A stretch of 64,000 bases of DNA from Persicobacter diffluens (GTDB taxonomy: Bacteria > Bacteroidota > Bacteroidia > Cytophagales > Cyclobacteriaceae). This document shows positions 50,472-59,081 of this stretch, one piece after another. The DNA lies in assembly GCF_036244895.1 (NCBI RefSeq), contig NZ_BQKE01000001.1:3224001-3288000 (forward strand), in the 5' to 3' direction. The position numbers were made by a program, and so were the translations under genes. The stretch's first letter is position 1. Every line of letters starts with the position of its first letter. The notes under the pieces were generated by a model, which saw only the letters and a program-made list of their open reading frames with translations, searched no databases and had not been told where the DNA came from.

Positions 50472-53400
50472 ATGTCGAATTCCCACCGTTCATATTCCTA
50501 TTTTTTCTTAGGGCTCATGGCCCTATTGCTTGTGTGCAAATCCGCTTTTGCAGCAGCTTCAAGTCCGGACTTGAGTCAGGGCACCTGGGTGAAACTGAAA
50601 GTCAATCAGGCCGGAGTATTTAAAATCACTGCCAACAGCCTGCAGGAAATGGGCTTAAATCCTGCTGATATTGATCCCAGAAAAATCGCTATTTACGGAC
50701 GTGAAGGCGGTATGCTTCCCCAGGAAAATGCCCTGAATGAAGTTCACCAATTGCCGGAACTGGCCATTTGGGTAGATGGGGAGGCTAACGGTAAGTTTGA
50801 CACCAATGATGCTGTTTATTTTTATGCTGAAGGGCCGGATCGTTATTTCTTCAATGAAGAGGCCGGTTTTATTGATTTTGAAAAAAACTTGTACAGCCGG
50901 GAGGCTTTTGTCTTTTTCCATATAAAAACCGAAGGCCTGGGAAAAAGAATCACCACAGCGCCCGCCATCAATACCGGCACACTCTATACCACCTTTACCG
51001 AGGTGATGGCTTTCGAGGAAGAGATTTACAATATTTTAGGGCAGTCAGGTAGATTCTGGTATGGGGAACGTTTTGAGAATGGGGGCAGCCAGAGGGTAAA
51101 TTTTGAAATTAGTGATCTGTCCACCGATGGAAGCTTAAAGGTTAATCTTCGCGCCCTGAACTCCTCCTATGGGACAGCCGAAGTGGCTGTTTCGCTCAAT
51201 AACACTAAATTAGGGAGCATGAGCATCTCGGGGGTTTCCAATGCAGACTATGCTGAAAGAGGTAAATGGGCCTCTGAAATATTTGAAAACCCCTCTGTAC
51301 TGGTCATTGACCCTGCAGCCACCAGCCTCAATTTTGACATCCGATTCAGTACTAATGCAGAACCATTTCGTCATTATGGAAATTTAGATGCTGTCGTGGT
51401 TAATGCAGAAAGAAGCCTAAAACTTTTTAATGGACAAACGGTGTTTCGGCAGACAAGGGCTGCAGGACAAGACGAAAAACGATTTCAAATCTCCGGCACC
51501 AATGCCAACACCCAGGTATGGGAGGTAACGGATTTTGCTAACGCCAGCCTTCAGTCGAGTCAGTTTGCCAACGGGAACACCACCTTTGGTTCTCAAACTG
51601 CGGGAGCAGGAAGATATATTGCTTTTAATCCTGATAATGGACTAACCCCCGAAATCATCGGATCCTTTAATGCGGCCAATATAAGATCAAATCCGGCTGT
51701 GGATATGGTCATTGTTAGCCATCCTAATTTCATGACTCAGGCGCAGGAATTGGCTACTTACCGAAATCAAAGCCAGGGTCTCCATGTAAGGGTGGTCAAT
51801 ATTGAGGATGTATTTTCCCAATTTTCTATGGGTAGTCAGGACATCTCTGCCGTCAGAAACTATATGCGTTTTCTTTATGAGGCCGGCAATCAACAATTAA
51901 AATATCTTTTACTTTTTGGCGACTGTTCATTTGATTATCTGGATCGCGTCACGAATAACACCAATTTTGTCCCGGTTTATGAAAGCCGGAATTCCACTCA
52001 TCCCATTTACTCTCACTCCTCGGATGACTACTTTGGGTTTTTAGAGGAGAACGAAGGTTTTTGGGAAGAAAGCCGGGCAGGAGATCATAGCCTGGAAATT
52101 GGTATCGGTCGTTTACCCGTACAAACTCCCGAAGAAGCTCAGGTTGTGGTGGATAAGCTTATTCGGTATGAAAGCCTGCCGCCTCAGGACTGGCAGTCCA
52201 GGATGGTTTATGTGGCAGATGATGGTGATGGCAACATACACCAAAAACAAACCGATGAGATCGCCCAAATCATCCACAAAGATCATCCGGCATTCAGACC
52301 TGAAAAGATATACCTGGATGCCGCTCCCAGAGACCCGGGAAATATTGGAAAATCTCAGGTAACGGAAGCGGCCATCATCGGTGCTTTTGAAGAGGGGGCC
52401 TTAACCATTAGTTACCAGGGGCATGGAAGTTTTGAACAATGGGCGGATGAAAACATCCTGACCCGGGCCATGGTGAATAATCTTCAAAATTATGAAAAGC
52501 TTCCCCTGGTGATTACCGCCACCTGTGACTATGGGGTGTATGATCATCCACAACTGGAAAGTGGGGCGGAATTATTACTAAAAAATCCTAATGGAGGAGC
52601 TATTGGTTTGGTAACAACTACCCGTAAGGTTTTTGCCTCTACCAATCAGGAATTAAACAGGGCTTTTCATAATGCGCTTTTCCTAAGAGAAGAAGGAGGG
52701 CAATTCAGAAGACTAGGAGATATTTTCAAAGACACCAAAAACAATGCGCTGGCAGGTGCTGTCAATCGAAATTTTGCCCTTTTGGGAGATCCTTCTATGC
52801 GGCTGATTTGCGGAAGCCCACAAGTGGAAATCCTGAATATTAATGGTAAAGCACCTTCGGAGCAGCCCAACCTGGCGGCAATGGACTTCATTCAAATGGA
52901 CGGACAAGTCAATCTCGCTTCCGGAAATATGGATCCTTCTTTCAATGGAATTGTGGAAGTGAAGGTTTATGACAAGCCTTTACAGAATCAAACCTTAGGT
53001 TTTCGGGATGATGTGATGAGCTACGACGTCTATGAAAACCTACTATTCAATGGGCAGGCCACCGTGGAAAATGGAGCGTTTTCCATTGAATTTGTCGTAC
53101 CCAAAAACATCGATTACCAAAAAGGCCGAGCCATCATCCAGACTTTTGCTTACTCCAATGAGGAAGGTAAGCCGGCCCTGGGCGGAGAAGACCGTATAAC
53201 AATTGGAGGAACATCTGACAATCCGGTAGAATCAGAACTGGGCCCGCAGATAGAACTATTCATCAATGACACGCTTTTTGTGGAAGGAAGTTTAACGCCC
53301 TCCGCTTTTGATCTTTTGGGAAAGTTAACCGCAGAAACCGGCATTTCCATTTCTCCAAACAATATCGGGCAAAACCCTTTTACCCAACTGGATAATGGTG

Positions 53401-53888
53401 CGCAAATCCCACTAAACAAGTATTACCAATCCGCGGTAGATGACTACCAAACCGGCTGGATCAACTATCCTTTTTCCGGACTAACAGATGGAGAACATCA
53501 AATTCGTGTAAAAGCTTGGGATAATTTTAACAATGCATCGGAAAAAGTAATTACATTTTTAGTAACAGAGCAGGATAAACTTACATTAAGAAATGTATTC
53601 AATTTCCCTAACCCAGTTAGAGAAAGTACCGTTTTCAGGTTTGAGCATAACACTCCGGGAGATCCTTTGGTGGCAAAAGTTCAAATTTATAACACCCAGG
53701 GGCAATTGATTTACACCATTTCAGAAAGCTTTGATCGCGCATCTTCAGTAGTAGAAATGGAAAGCTGGAAACCTGCTGAAAGTGCCGGACAGCTCGCCTC
53801 AGGTATGTATTTGTTTAAACTTTCTGTGGAAAATCTAAATGAAAAAGGTAAATCTGAAAGTTTGAACAGATTGATATATATACCATAA
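50472..53888 (+). CDS. porU: type IX secretion system sortase PorU
   Basis: A 1138-aa gingipain-family (C25) protein. The ATG at 50472 is chosen over an in-frame TTG 12 bp upstream. A signal peptide (SYFFLGLMALLLVCKSAFAA) is followed by a beta-rich region, then the caspase-like C25 domain (about 400-800) with catalytic His651 (SYQGHGSFEQW) and Cys685 (TATCDYG). Ig-like domains and a C-terminal T9SS-type domain (NVFNFPNPVRESTVFRF ... SGMYLFKLSV) end the protein. In T9SS organisms PorU cleaves C-terminal signals and joins cargo to A-LPS at the cell surface, in complex with PorV, whose gene is next. Confidence 0.96.
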   Translation: MSNSHRSYSYFFLGLMALLLVCKSAFAAASSPDLSQGTWVKLKVNQAGVFKITANSLQEMGLNPADIDPRKIAIYGREGGMLPQENALNEVHQLPELAIWVDGEANGKFDTNDAVYFYAEGPDRYFFNEEAGFIDFEKNLYSREAFVFFHIKTEGLGKRITTAPAINTGTLYTTFTEVMAFEEEIYNILGQSGRFWYGERFENGGSQRVNFEISDLSTDGSLKVNLRALNSSYGTAEVAVSLNNTKLGSMSISGVSNADYAERGKWASEIFENPSVLVIDPAATSLNFDIRFSTNAEPFRHYGNLDAVVVNAERSLKLFNGQTVFRQTRAAGQDEKRFQISGTNANTQVWEVTDFANASLQSSQFANGNTTFGSQTAGAGRYIAFNPDNGLTPEIIGSFNAANIRSNPAVDMVIVSHPNFMTQAQELATYRNQSQGLHVRVVNIEDVFSQFSMGSQDISAVRNYMRFLYEAGNQQLKYLLLFGDCSFDYLDRVTNNTNFVPVYESRNSTHPIYSHSSDDYFGFLEENEGFWEESRAGDHSLEIGIGRLPVQTPEEAQVVVDKLIRYESLPPQDWQSRMVYVADDGDGNIHQKQTDEIAQIIHKDHPAFRPEKIYLDAAPRDPGNIGKSQVTEAAIIGAFEEGALTISYQGHGSFEQWADENILTRAMVNNLQNYEKLPLVITATCDYGVYDHPQLESGAELLLKNPNGGAIGLVTTTRKVFASTNQELNRAFHNALFLREEGGQFRRLGDIFKDTKNNALAGAVNRNFALLGDPSMRLICGSPQVEILNINGKAPSEQPNLAAMDFIQMDGQVNLASGNMDPSFNGIVEVKVYDKPLQNQTLGFRDDVMSYDVYENLLFNGQATVENGAFSIEFVVPKNIDYQKGRAIIQTFAYSNEEGKPALGGEDRITIGGTSDNPVESELGPQIELFINDTLFVEGSLTPSAFDLLGKLTAETGISISPNNIGQNPFTQLDNGAQIPLNKYYQSAVDDYQTGWINYPFSGLTDGEHQIRVKAWDNFNNASEKVITFLVTEQDKLTLRNVFNFPNPVRESTVFRFEHNTPGDPLVAKVQIYNTQGQLIYTISESFDRASSVVEMESWKPAESAGQLASGMYLFKLSVENLNEKGKSESLNRLIYIP

Positions 53889-53957
53889 AAATCATTACCT
53901 TGTATTCACTGCAAATTTGTTCAACTGTACCCACTGTTTAAAACCTATTTTGAACCA

Positions 53958-55142
53958 ATGAAGAAACTCAATTATATTTTTAGCTTTTTAATCGCACTGG
54001 CTTTTTCTCCAACAACCGTGTTTGCCCAAAATATTGGTCCTGGTGGGCCAAATGCCTCCGGGCAACAAGGTGGTGGTGTTATTCAAACAGCCGTTCCCTT
54101 CATGTTAATTTCCCCGGATGCTCGTTCGGCAGGTTTAGGTGACATGGGAGCTGCTACTTCCGCAGATTTAGCTTCAGCATACTGGAACCCGGGAAAATAT
54201 GCTTTTATCGAAAATGATTTTGCTGCCTCCCTTTCCTATACACCCTGGCTGGGTAAGATCACCAATGACATGTCCATTTCTTATTTGAGTGGTTATTACA
54301 AATTAACTCGAGAACAGCTTATCTCGGTTTCATTGACCTATTTTAATATGGGAACCATCGAATTTGTAGATGAGAATGGTCAAACAAACTTACCCCAGGG
54401 CCGCCCCAGAGATTATAACATTCAGGTGGGGTATTCCAGAATGCTGTCCGAGTCCTCGGGTATTGGGGTGAACCTGAAATATATCCGCTCCAACCTAGGC
54501 GCCTCAGCCGTGAATGGAGATATTCAGCCAGCCCAATCGGTAGCCGCAGATATTGGTTACTATTACAATAAAAAATTCAAAAGAAGCCTGAAGAAAAGCG
54601 AATTGTCTTTTGGAGCAGTAATCTCCAACATCGGTGCGAAAATGACCTATCTGGGAGAAGCCGAACAACAATTTCTTCCAGCTAACCTAAGACTTGGTTC
54701 GGTTTATTCCTTTAATTTAGACCCATACAACAAACTGTGCTTTGGCTTAGAGTTTAATAAGTTAATGGTACCTACTCCTACATTTGATGAGGATGGCAAT
54801 AAAATTAACAATCAGGACAAGTCAGTAATCAATGGAATGTTCTCCTCTTTTGGAGATGCTCCAAATGGTTTTGGGGAAGAGATTCAGGAAGTCAAACTTC
54901 AAGCCAGTATGGAATATTGGTATAAAGAGCTTTTTGCTGCCCGCCTGGGTTACCAATATGAAGATCCTGAAAAGGGAGATCGTACCTATATGACTTTAGG
55001 TTTAGGCTTTTATTACAATGTATTCGGACTGGATGTCGCTTATTTGGTTCCATTTACCAGAGAGAATCCATTGGCTGAGACCATCCGATTTACTTTAAGT
55101 TTCCAATTTGGAGAGGAAAGTACCACTTCAGTAAGAGATTAA
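53958..55142 (+). CDS. porV: type IX secretion system outer-membrane protein PorV (LptO)
   Basis: A 394-aa FadL-like 14-strand barrel. A signal peptide (MKKLNYIFSFLIALAFSPTT, ending VFAQ) leads to the PorV hallmark VPFMLISPDARSAGLGDMGA (46-65) and TSADLASAYWNPGKYAF, both strongly conserved in the family. PorV carries T9SS cargo from the translocon to the PorU sortase, so the order porU-porV fits a functional pair. The 69 bp between the genes hold no terminator. Confidence 0.96.
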   Translation: MKKLNYIFSFLIALAFSPTTVFAQNIGPGGPNASGQQGGGVIQTAVPFMLISPDARSAGLGDMGAATSADLASAYWNPGKYAFIENDFAASLSYTPWLGKITNDMSISYLSGYYKLTREQLISVSLTYFNMGTIEFVDENGQTNLPQGRPRDYNIQVGYSRMLSESSGIGVNLKYIRSNLGASAVNGDIQPAQSVAADIGYYYNKKFKRSLKKSELSFGAVISNIGAKMTYLGEAEQQFLPANLRLGSVYSFNLDPYNKLCFGLEFNKLMVPTPTFDEDGNKINNQDKSVINGMFSSFGDAPNGFGEEIQEVKLQASMEYWYKELFAARLGYQYEDPEKGDRTYMTLGLGFYYNVFGLDVAYLVPFTRENPLAETIRFTLSFQFGEESTTSVRD

Positions 55143-55209
55143 TAAAAAAAAGATTCTATGATACAGGACGATGGAAGCAATTTCATCGTCCTTTCTTTAT
55201 ATGCTAACT

Positions 55210-56484
55210 ATGCTTGACAGATCCATCCCGCCCAAATTCCAACGGATTGATACCTTTAACATCGGAAAAGTAAAAACCTCCACCCTGGACAATGGGAGAA
55301 AAATGCACTACATCATCTCTGATGCCCAACCGGTGGTTAAAATAGAATTGCTATTTCGATCTGGACAGGTGAATGAAGAGGTGAAGGGCGTAAGTTCTTT
55401 TGCTTATAAAATGCTGGCCGAGGGAACTTCTTCCAAAAGTGCCAAAGAAATATCAAGCACTATTGAGCATTATGGCGCCCAATTGGACATTACCGGGGGG
55501 ACAGATAACAGCGCAGTCAGTTTATTTTGCCTGAAAAAGCATATTCCTTTACTACTTCCCATCTTAAAGGAAATCATGGAAGAGGCCAGTTTTCCTGAAA
55601 AAGAATTGGAGAATTTAAAAAGCCAGCGAATTCAGAACCTTAAAGTAAATTTGGAGAAGAATGCTTTTTTGGCTGCACGCTCCTTTAGAAATGCCCTTTT
55701 TGGCGAAAGTCACCCTTATGGTAAGGTGCTCCAAATCGAGGATATTGCAAAAATCAACCGGGAAGAATGTCAAGCCTTTTATAAAAAACATATAGAGAAT
55801 CAGTTTGAAATACTGCTTTGTGGTGATGTTGATGATGCTATTTTTTCACTATTGAATCAATATTTCGGACAAGCTTCGGTTGAAACCAATATGCTTGTTA
55901 AGCCAGATCTTCTTCAAATTCAACCCCAATATACTCCCCAACACATTCACAAAGAAGGAAGCCTGCAATCGGCGATTCGAATAGGCCGCCCGATTTTCAC
56001 CAAAAAACATGAAGATCATCCTAAGCTTAGTATTATCAACGAAATTCTGGGAGGGTATTTTGGTTCCCGACTAATGAAAAATATCCGGGAGGAAAAAGGC
56101 TATACCTATGGTATTCACTCTGTCCTTTACTCTTTCCAACAGCATGGGTATTGGGCCATTGGAGCGGAAGTGAAAGGGGAAAATACCATGGATGCCTTGA
56201 GAGAGATCAAGAAAGAAATTCAAAAGCTTATTGAGGAACCGGTACCACAGGATGAGTTGGAAATCGTTCAAAACTACATCATGGGGCAATTTTTGTCCTC
56301 CCTGAATACGCCATTTGCACTATTAGAGAAATTTAAAAGTATTTACCTTTTCCAACAGGATTATAACTATTACGACCATTATCTGAATACCCTCAATCAT
56401 TGTACTCCTGAGGAACTACAAGCGATTGCCGCCAAATATTGGCAGGCGGATGACTTATTGGAAATTGTGGTAGGACAAGTTTAA
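55210..56484 (+). CDS. M16-family peptidase-like protein lacking the zinc motif
   Basis: A 424-aa M16 protein; the ATG at 55210 (MLDRSIPPKFQRIDTF) is preferred to 55171, since family members begin this way. The two M16 halves are present, but the HxxEH zinc site is missing: the segment reads GVSSFAYKMLAEGT (60-73), with FAYKM where HFLEH is expected. The C-terminal half keeps the R/Y substrate-binding pair (Arg293 and Tyr300 in NIREEKGYTYGI). In Bacteroidota, M16 proteases are often encoded as a catalytic/non-catalytic pair; here only the non-catalytic type is seen. It is last in the cluster from 49118, 67 bp after porV. Confidence 0.87.
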   Translation: MLDRSIPPKFQRIDTFNIGKVKTSTLDNGRKMHYIISDAQPVVKIELLFRSGQVNEEVKGVSSFAYKMLAEGTSSKSAKEISSTIEHYGAQLDITGGTDNSAVSLFCLKKHIPLLLPILKEIMEEASFPEKELENLKSQRIQNLKVNLEKNAFLAARSFRNALFGESHPYGKVLQIEDIAKINREECQAFYKKHIENQFEILLCGDVDDAIFSLLNQYFGQASVETNMLVKPDLLQIQPQYTPQHIHKEGSLQSAIRIGRPIFTKKHEDHPKLSIINEILGGYFGSRLMKNIREEKGYTYGIHSVLYSFQQHGYWAIGAEVKGENTMDALREIKKEIQKLIEEPVPQDELEIVQNYIMGQFLSSLNTPFALLEKFKSIYLFQQDYNYYDHYLNTLNHCTPEELQAIAAKYWQADDLLEIVVGQV

Positions 56485-56496
56485 TGGGTGCGTGAA

Positions 56497-56598
56497 ACCG
56501 AATTATGCACCGCTAGCATCGGTAAACTACGATAATGGATGATCAATTCTGTTTTATTTTATTGATTTTTAACCCGAAGTGAGGTGAGCTTGTATCCT
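56497..56598. mobile_element. MITE-like element, copy 6 (truncated)
   Basis: The left end ACCGAATTATGCACCGCTAG (56497-56516) matches the left ends of copies 1-4. About 100 bp follow, with the ATTTTATTGATTTTTAA and GTGAGCTTGTATCC portions recalling the middle of the other copies. The right-hand conserved 100 bp and right inverted repeat are missing. No direct repeat can be assigned. The truncated end carries its own dyad, ACCCGAAG ... CTTCGGGT (56572-56604). Confidence 0.55.
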
Positions 56599-56607
56599 TC
56601 GGGTCAA

Positions 56608-56647
56608 AAAAAAGCCTTCCCTGAATTAACAGAGAAGGCTTTTTTTA
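56608..56647 (+). terminator. bidirectional terminator
   Basis: The stem AAAAGCCTTC / GAAGGCTTTT (with extra CT/AG pairing inside) has T-runs on both strands. It separates the M16 gene and the convergent rluB-like gene. Confidence 0.85.
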
Positions 56648-56649
56648 TT

Positions 56650-57663
56650 TTAAAGGAAATATTTCAAATGAATGAGTTCTTTTTCTGATAGGTAGCGCCA
56701 TTTTCCTCTTGGCAGGTCTTTTTTATCCAAACCGGCATAAACTACACGGTCCAGCTTCACCACCTCATAGCCCAAATGCTCAAAAGTTCTGCGGACAATT
56801 CTATTTCGCCCAAGGTGAATTTCAATACCCAGGCTTTTAGCATCTGATGACAAAATTACCAAATCATCCACCGGCACCGGCCCATCTTCCAACTCAATGG
56901 TATTTTGAATTTTCGCAAAATCCTCCTCCGTAATGGGTTTGTCCAGCTCTACCTGGTAAATCTTTCTGACATTATTAGAAGGGTGCGCTAATTTCTCGGC
57001 CAGCTCGCCATCATTGGTCAAAAGTAACAGACCGGTAGTCATGCGATCCAAACGCCCAACAGGGTAGATACGCTCACCTGCGGCCTTCTTCACCAATTCC
57101 ATCACCGTTTTTCTGTTTTTCGGATCATCCGTGGTGGTCAGGAAATCTTTTGGCTTGTTCAATAGTACATAAACCGATTTCTCACGACTCAAAAGCTTTC
57201 CTTGCCAGCTCACCTTGTCTTTTGGCTCCACCTTATAGCCCATCTCACGAACCACCTTACCATTTACGGAAATCTCCCCTTCGGAAATCAGACGGTCTGC
57301 CTCCCGACGACTACAAACTCCGGCATTGGCAATAAATTTATTCAAACGAACCGCATAAGACTGGGGAGCACCTTCTTCTCCTCCGGATTTGGCCGCTTTC
57401 TTTTTCGCCAATTCTTTCATCTTACGAAAGTTATAATTTGGCGTATTGGTCGACTCACTGGCAGCCTGACGGTCTTTATAAATCTCCTTTAATGAGCGCT
57501 GTTTCTTTGCAATTTTTTCATCCGATTCCGGCTTATGCTCTGCAGATCGAGAACGATCAAATTTTTTCTTATGGGAAGTTTTCCCAGCTCCGGGACGTCC
57601 TGAACCAGATTTCCCCCCACCTGAATATCGCCTTCCTGAATTACTTCGTCTTGCTTTTGTCAT
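56650..57663 (-). CDS. pseudouridine synthase, RluB/RsuA family
   Basis: A 337-aa protein. About 105 N-terminal residues are Lys/Arg/Gly/Ser-rich and probably disordered (MTKARRSNSGRRYSGGGKSG), an extension common in Bacteroidota homologs. An S4 RNA-binding domain follows (about 106-165: LNKFIANAGVCSRREADRLI). The catalytic domain has VGRLDRMTTGLLLLTNDG with the nucleophilic Asp, and KIYQVELDKPITEE. It converts uridine to pseudouridine in 23S (or 16S) rRNA. The specific site cannot be told from sequence alone. Confidence 0.93.
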   Translation of the reverse strand: MTKARRSNSGRRYSGGGKSGSGRPGAGKTSHKKKFDRSRSAEHKPESDEKIAKKQRSLKEIYKDRQAASESTNTPNYNFRKMKELAKKKAAKSGGEEGAPQSYAVRLNKFIANAGVCSRREADRLISEGEISVNGKVVREMGYKVEPKDKVSWQGKLLSREKSVYVLLNKPKDFLTTTDDPKNRKTVMELVKKAAGERIYPVGRLDRMTTGLLLLTNDGELAEKLAHPSNNVRKIYQVELDKPITEEDFAKIQNTIELEDGPVPVDDLVILSSDAKSLGIEIHLGRNRIVRRTFEHLGYEVVKLDRVVYAGLDKKDLPRGKWRYLSEKELIHLKYFL

Positions 57664-57725
57664 AACAGCTACCCTTAATCAGAGCTCTTAAATTTTAAAT
57701 AAGTCGCGAATTTACTGAATTTCTC

Positions 57726-58289
57726 CTAATCCTCCCCCATTTCTCCAATGATATTATCCTCCTTTCGGAAGTCTGTAGGGGTGGGCAGTTCCTTCAGGTG
57801 ATTAATCCCGAAATATTCCATAAACTGCTCGGTGGTTCCATATAGCAAAGGTCGACCCAAACTCTCCGATTTTCCTTTTATTTCTATCAATCCTTTCTCC
57901 AATAGTTTCTGTACGGCATAATCGCAGCTCACTCCACGTATTTGCTCCATTTGCATTTTAGTGATGGGCTGCTTGTAGGCAATAATGGATAAGGTTTCCA
58001 TGGCCGAAGTAGATAATTTTTTCTTGGCCTTTTGCTGTAATAAAAGGGTAACCAGTGATTGATAAACTGGTTTGGTCAAAAACTGATAACCTCCCGAAGA
58101 TTTATTAATAAAAAAAGCGAAATCCCCCTTGTCGTATTTTTCTTCAAGGGCGGATATCGCTTTAATAATGTCTTCTTCGGGTATTTCTGCACCAAATTTA
58201 TCAGACAGGCACCTGCCTAATACTTTGACGGTAACAGGTTCTTCGGCACAGAAAATTAATGCTTCAACGTAAGTTGCTAATAATTCCAA
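57726..58289 (-). CDS. scpB: segregation and condensation protein B
   Basis: A 187-aa ScpB made of two winged-helix domains; with ScpA it joins SMC in chromosome condensation. It has the typical pattern LATYVEALIFCAEEPVTVKV (4-23), KSSGGYQFLTKP, SAMETLSIIAYKQPITKMQM, RGVSCDYAVQKLLEKGLIEI, and GRPLLYGTTEQFMEYFGI. It begins with TTG (complement of 58287-58289), which fits the family N-terminus, and no ATG is available there. It starts 1 bp after the stop of the dksA-like gene, so the two are one transcription unit. Confidence 0.93.
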   Translation of the reverse strand: MELLATYVEALIFCAEEPVTVKVLGRCLSDKFGAEIPEEDIIKAISALEEKYDKGDFAFFINKSSGGYQFLTKPVYQSLVTLLLQQKAKKKLSTSAMETLSIIAYKQPITKMQMEQIRGVSCDYAVQKLLEKGLIEIKGKSESLGRPLLYGTTEQFMEYFGINHLKELPTPTDFRKEDNIIGEMGED

Positions 58290-58290
58290 T

Positions 58291-58683
58291 TTAGGCTCTT
58301 TTCAATTTCGCTTCAATGGTCTGCGTCGTATGAGGCACTGCACGTAGACGATCTTTTGGGATGAGCTTCCCTGTATCTACACATACCCCGTACGTACCAT
58401 TTTTGATACGAATTAAAGCCTTTTGAAGATTATTTAAAAATTTCTGTTGACGTACGGCCAATTCCTGGAGGTTTTCTTTCTCCTGAACATCCGCACTATC
58501 TTCCAAAGGTTTAATATTACCTATGGAATTTTCGGTACCACTGTGGTTTGATTTCCCAAGAGTCTCTTTAATAAAATTCAACTCGTTGGTGGCGCGGCCG
58601 ATCTTTTTCAGGATCAAAGCTTCAAACTCTGCCAAATCCTCTTTAGAGTACCTTAATTGCGACTGGTTTTGCTGTTCTGCCAT
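58291..58683 (-). CDS. DksA/TraR-family protein with degenerate zinc finger
   Basis: A 130-aa protein starting at ATG 58683 (MAEQQNQSQLRYSKEDLAEF); longer starts give an implausible leader. It has the two-helix coiled coil of DksA-like RNA-polymerase-binding proteins (about 15-95) and a C-terminal globular part, YGVCVDTGKLIPKDRLRAVP. Only Cys101 remains of the usual four zinc ligands; the others are Thr, Ala and Thr. Similar Zn-less forms occur in many Bacteroidota. It probably binds in the polymerase secondary channel and may respond to the stringent response. It is followed by scpB with 1 bp spacing. Confidence 0.85.
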   Translation of the reverse strand: MAEQQNQSQLRYSKEDLAEFEALILKKIGRATNELNFIKETLGKSNHSGTENSIGNIKPLEDSADVQEKENLQELAVRQQKFLNNLQKALIRIKNGTYGVCVDTGKLIPKDRLRAVPHTTQTIEAKLKRA

Positions 58684-59081
58684 AACGGGTAAATATTCTG
58701 TGGAAATATTCATTGAGTTTAAAAAGTAAGACAAAAATAAAAATTACATCTTCATTTCCGTCCACAAATGATAAAATTTTACTTAATAGTTTAATTTTAT
58801 TAATTGAATAAGGGGAATGCTTAACATCCACCATAAAATTTAGTCTGCACCATTATAGACGAAAATTTCTTCATTTTTGATCCCCAAATGTGCTTAAATT
58901 TCATCATCTTTCATTAATTCAACATTATCTTGAAATTAAATTTGGGCAAATAAAATTAAATGAAATAATATTTCAAAATATACCAGCTTTGAAATATTTA
59001 TCAGAAGTAAAATTCCTTACAACAGAACTACTGGTGGTAGCGATTAATTTTTTTGAAAATAAAGTAAATTCCTCACCTAAA
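58684..59081. other. 398-bp AT-rich intergenic region
   Basis: The region lies between the dksA-like gene and the large lamin-tail gene. It is strongly AT-rich. A short open frame on the plus strand (58890-59159) has a low-complexity product and no coding-like pattern, so I do not call it. It should hold the promoter of the dksA-scpB unit (minus strand), but no convincing element was found. Confidence 0.6.
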
